From: JBDRZD01 sp964623395
GTDB taxonomy: Bacteria; Hydrothermota; Hydrothermia; Hydrothermales; Hydrothermaceae
NCBI GenBank assembly: GCA_964623395.1
Contig: CAZUSI010000068.1
Location: forward strand, 1-7,383
DNA length: 7,383 nucleotides
Direction of reading: 5' to 3'
Shown piece by piece: positions 5,693 to 7,383 of this stretch. The position numbers were made by a program, and so were the translations under genes. Within the stretch, counting starts at the first letter, position 1, and every line of letters begins with the position of its first letter. The notes beneath the pieces are model-generated. The model saw only the letters and a list, made by a program, of their open reading frames with translations, was not told the origin of the DNA and did no database searches.

Positions 5693-6493
5693 ATGAAAGA
5701 ATTCAGAGAATATCATACAAGAAATTCTGGAATTTTTTTTAAAATAGATAAGGTTATTTATAATAAAAAAAGTAAATTTCAAAAAATCTTACTTTTTGAA
5801 AATAAAAATTTTGGCAAAATTCTTACGCTTGATAATTTGATAATGCTTACAGAGAAGGATGAATATTTTTATCATGAAGCAATAACACATCCTGCCTTAT
5901 CAATTATATCAAAACCTAAAAAAATTTTAGTTATTGGAGGAGGTGATGGAAAAGCAATCTATGAGATATTAAAACATAATCCAGACGAAATCCATGTTGT
6001 TGAAATTGATAAGGAAGTTATAGAGATTTCAAAGAAAAATTTTAAATGGGGGAAAGTTTTTGAAAATAAAAAAGTGAAAATTTTTATAGATGATGGATAT
6101 GAATTTGTTAAGAAAACAAAAGAAAAATATGATGTTATAATTGTTGATTCCTCTGATCCTATAGGACCTGCAAAAAAACTTTATAAAAAAGAATTCTATT
6201 TAAATTTGAAAAATGTTTTAAAGAAAAAGGGGGTATTGATAATGCAAGCAGAATCTCCTATATATCATAAAAAAATTCAAAGAAAAATTTATAAGGAACT
6301 TAAAAAAATTTTTAAAATATGTAAATTTTATTTTTCACCTGTTCCAACTTATCCTTCTGGAATATGGTTATATATTTTCTGTTCCGATTTTTATGATCCC
6401 TTAAAAAGTAAAATAAAAAGGATTCCAAAAAATTTAAAGTTTTATTCTGAAAAAATACATAGGGCAATTTTTGAAATCGGAGAAATTTTATGA
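5693..6493 (+). CDS. speE: Spermidine synthase-family aminopropyltransferase
   Basis: Cytosolic aminopropyltransferase that moves the aminopropyl group of decarboxylated S-adenosylmethionine onto a diamine. The 266-residue protein shows the N-terminal beta domain with LFENKNFGKILTLDN and LTEKDEYFYHEAITHPAL (52-69), the methyltransferase-like nucleotide loop IGGGDG (81-86), VEID (103-106), DDG (133-135), and the catalytic segment DSSDPIGPA with Asp152 and Asp155. QAESP (185-189) and PTYPSGIW (218-225) follow, typical of the SpeE family. The acceptor may be putrescine or, given the adjacent speB, agmatine as in Thermus; the sequence alone does not decide. The ATG at 5693 lines up with the family N-terminus but has no Shine-Dalgarno sequence. 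It overlaps speB by four bases (ATGA), so the two are co-translated. No speD or speA is in the window. Confidence 0.93.
   Translation: MKEFREYHTRNSGIFFKIDKVIYNKKSKFQKILLFENKNFGKILTLDNLIMLTEKDEYFYHEAITHPALSIISKPKKILVIGGGDGKAIYEILKHNPDEIHVVEIDKEVIEISKKNFKWGKVFENKKVKIFIDDGYEFVKKTKEKYDVIIVDSSDPIGPAKKLYKKEFYLNLKNVLKKKGVLIMQAESPIYHKKIQRKIYKELKKIFKICKFYFSPVPTYPSGIWLYIFCSDFYDPLKSKIKRIPKNLKFYSEKIHRAIFEIGEIL
6479..6483 (+). promoter_or_regulatory. Ribosome binding site of speB
   Basis: GGAGA lies six bases before the ATG at 6490, inside the end of speE. It supports the ATG that overlaps the speE stop as the real start. Confidence 0.65.
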
Positions 6494-7296
6494 GAAAATT
6501 TTTGGGATATAGTAAAAATGAGGCAGATATAGTTTTAATAGGTATTCCTTATGAAGGTGAAATTGTTTTTAAAAAGGGGAGCTCTTTTGCACCAAAAAAA
6601 ATAAGGGAAGCATCTTATGAAATTGAATTTTATTCCCCTTATCAAAAAAAATCAGCAAGAAATTTTTTAGATTTAGGGGATATTGATTTGGGTGAAAATC
6701 CCTTTAAAAAAATAGAAAAAGAAATTGAGGAAATTTTAAAAAATAAGAAAAAATTTGTTGCAATTGGTGGTGACCATACAATAACATATCCAATAGTTAT
6801 CTCTTTAAAAAAATTTTATAAGGATTTTTTATTAATACATATTGATGCACATCTTGATAGAAGAAAAATATTTAAAAAAGATGAAATAAACTATGCAACT
6901 GTTATAAAAAGAGTTGAAGAAAAAATTGGGAAAGACAAAGTTTTTACATTTGGAGCAAGAGCACATGCAAAGGAAGAGAAAATTTCTAAAAACATTTATT
7001 TTTTTAATGTTTATGAAAATATTAAAAAGATTGAAAATTTATTAAAAGATAAAAAATTTTATGTTTCAATTGACCTTGATGTTCTTGACCCTGGATTTTT
7101 TCCAGCAGTTACAAATCCAGAACCAGGTGGAATTGATTTTAAAGAAATTTTAAATACAATTTTATTTTTATCAAACTTTAAAGAAAACATAATAGGATTT
7201 GATGTTGTTGAATACAATCCAAATGCTTCACAAGAAGATACATGGGCTTATGTGGCAAGCATAATAATAAGAGAAATTATAATATCAATTATTTGA
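6490..7296 (+). CDS. speB: Agmatinase/arginase-family ureohydrolase with altered active-site residue
   Basis: Ureohydrolase of the arginase/agmatinase family, 268 residues, expected to release urea from agmatine (giving putrescine) or from N1-aminopropylagmatine (giving spermidine). The substrate-loop start GIPYEGEIVFKKGSSFAP (18-35) and IREAS (38-42) are family-typical. The two-manganese site is complete: His96 in GGDH, Asp119, His121 and Asp123 in DAHLD, Asp195 and Asp197 in SIDLDVLDP. Glu241 in DVVEYNP matches the guanidinium-binding Glu. NPEPGG (209-214) is also conserved. Twelve residues after Asp123, where archaeal and thermophile agmatinases read YSHAT, this protein reads INYAT: Tyr135 replaces the active-site His. 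The nearby GARAHAKEE also departs from the usual GIRS-type sequence. Activity or specificity may therefore differ. It starts by an ATGA overlap with speE. Family assignment is firm, exact substrate open. Confidence 0.92.
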   Translation: MRKFLGYSKNEADIVLIGIPYEGEIVFKKGSSFAPKKIREASYEIEFYSPYQKKSARNFLDLGDIDLGENPFKKIEKEIEEILKNKKKFVAIGGDHTITYPIVISLKKFYKDFLLIHIDAHLDRRKIFKKDEINYATVIKRVEEKIGKDKVFTFGARAHAKEEKISKNIYFFNVYENIKKIENLLKDKKFYVSIDLDVLDPGFFPAVTNPEPGGIDFKEILNTILFLSNFKENIIGFDVVEYNPNASQEDTWAYVASIIIREIIISII

Positions 7297-7330
7297 CTTT
7301 TTCTTTTTTATCTTATTTAGGGTGCTTAAA

Positions 7331-7360
7331 TTGAAAAAATTTTTGATTTTTATTTATAAT
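7331..7360 (+). promoter_or_regulatory. Consensus promoter for the gene at the window end
   Basis: A -35 box TTGAAA (7331-7336) and a perfect -10 box TATAAT (7355-7360) are 18 bases apart. The predicted transcript start falls near 7367, which is the first base of an ATG, so the message would be leaderless or nearly so. It lies 34 bases after the end of speB; no hairpin terminator is visible between them, only T-rich sequence. Confidence 0.55.
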
Positions 7361-7366
7361 AAAAAT

Positions 7367-7383
7367 ATGAAAAAAATATTAAA
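7367..7383 (+). CDS. Start of an unidentified gene, cut by the window end
   Basis: ATG AAA AAA ATA TTA is open to the window edge and reads MKKIL, a beginning common for exported or membrane proteins, but too short to identify. It sits directly after a consensus promoter. A TTG at 7331 is in the same frame (MKKFLIFIYNKN before the ATG) with a weak GGTG ribosome site at 7321-7324, so the start could be 36 bases earlier. No function can be given. Confidence 0.35.

Noticed and set aside
7297..7320. T-rich stretch after speB as an intrinsic terminator
   Set aside because: No stable stem precedes the T run; the base composition alone accounts for it.
1..7383. CRISPR arrays, tRNA or rRNA genes, transposons, phage or defence genes
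   Set aside because: No regular repeats, cloverleaf-like sequence, inverted terminal repeats or such protein families were seen on either strand.

Overview
This is a densely packed, very AT-rich bacterial segment with long A and T runs. Arginine is encoded almost entirely by AGA/AGG, and the proteins are rich in Lys, Ile and Phe. Together with a V/A-type ATPase and compact proteins, this suggests a thermophilic or deep-branching anaerobic bacterium. A candidate phylum such as WOR-3/Hydrothermae is possible, but I cannot fix the taxon from this window. I found no rRNA, tRNA, CRISPR array, transposon or phage gene, and no intergenic stretch over 300 bases.

Region 1 (1-2398, + strand): the catalytic A subunit of a V/A-type ATPase (NtpA/AtpA) is followed, with a 20-base overlap, by a DUF374 lysophospholipid-acyltransferase-like protein. 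The usual B and D subunits do not follow.

Region 2 (2341-5622, - strand): a tightly spaced cluster reads yebC, ruvC, ruvA, a Roadblock/LC7 protein, then a short comEC/rec2. YebC is a regulator or translation factor. RuvC and RuvA process Holliday junctions, and ComEC is the DNA-uptake channel. The ruvB helicase gene usually found beside ruvA is absent. The comEC reading frame continues about 49 codons upstream of its first standard start codon, so its N-terminus is uncertain. Its 3' end overlaps the acyltransferase gene tail-to-tail by 58 bases.

Region 3 (5623-5692): a short divergent intergenic region holds a good minus-strand promoter for yebC and a plus-strand -10 box for speE. The two promoters overlap physically.

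Region 4 (5693-7296, + strand): speE and speB are joined by an ATGA overlap and form a polyamine unit. The pair fits either agmatine to putrescine to spermidine, or the Thermus-type route through N1-aminopropylagmatine. The SpeB protein keeps all expected manganese ligands but has Tyr where relatives have a catalytic-site His.

Region 5 (7297-7383): a consensus promoter lies directly before an ATG that begins a gene cut off by the window end. Its transcript is predicted to be leaderless or nearly so.

No clearly new multi-gene system is visible. The best leads are the SpeB active-site change and the SpeE-SpeB route, the comEC start anomaly, the split ATPase gene order, and the replacement of ruvB by a Roadblock gene in a recombination/competence operon.
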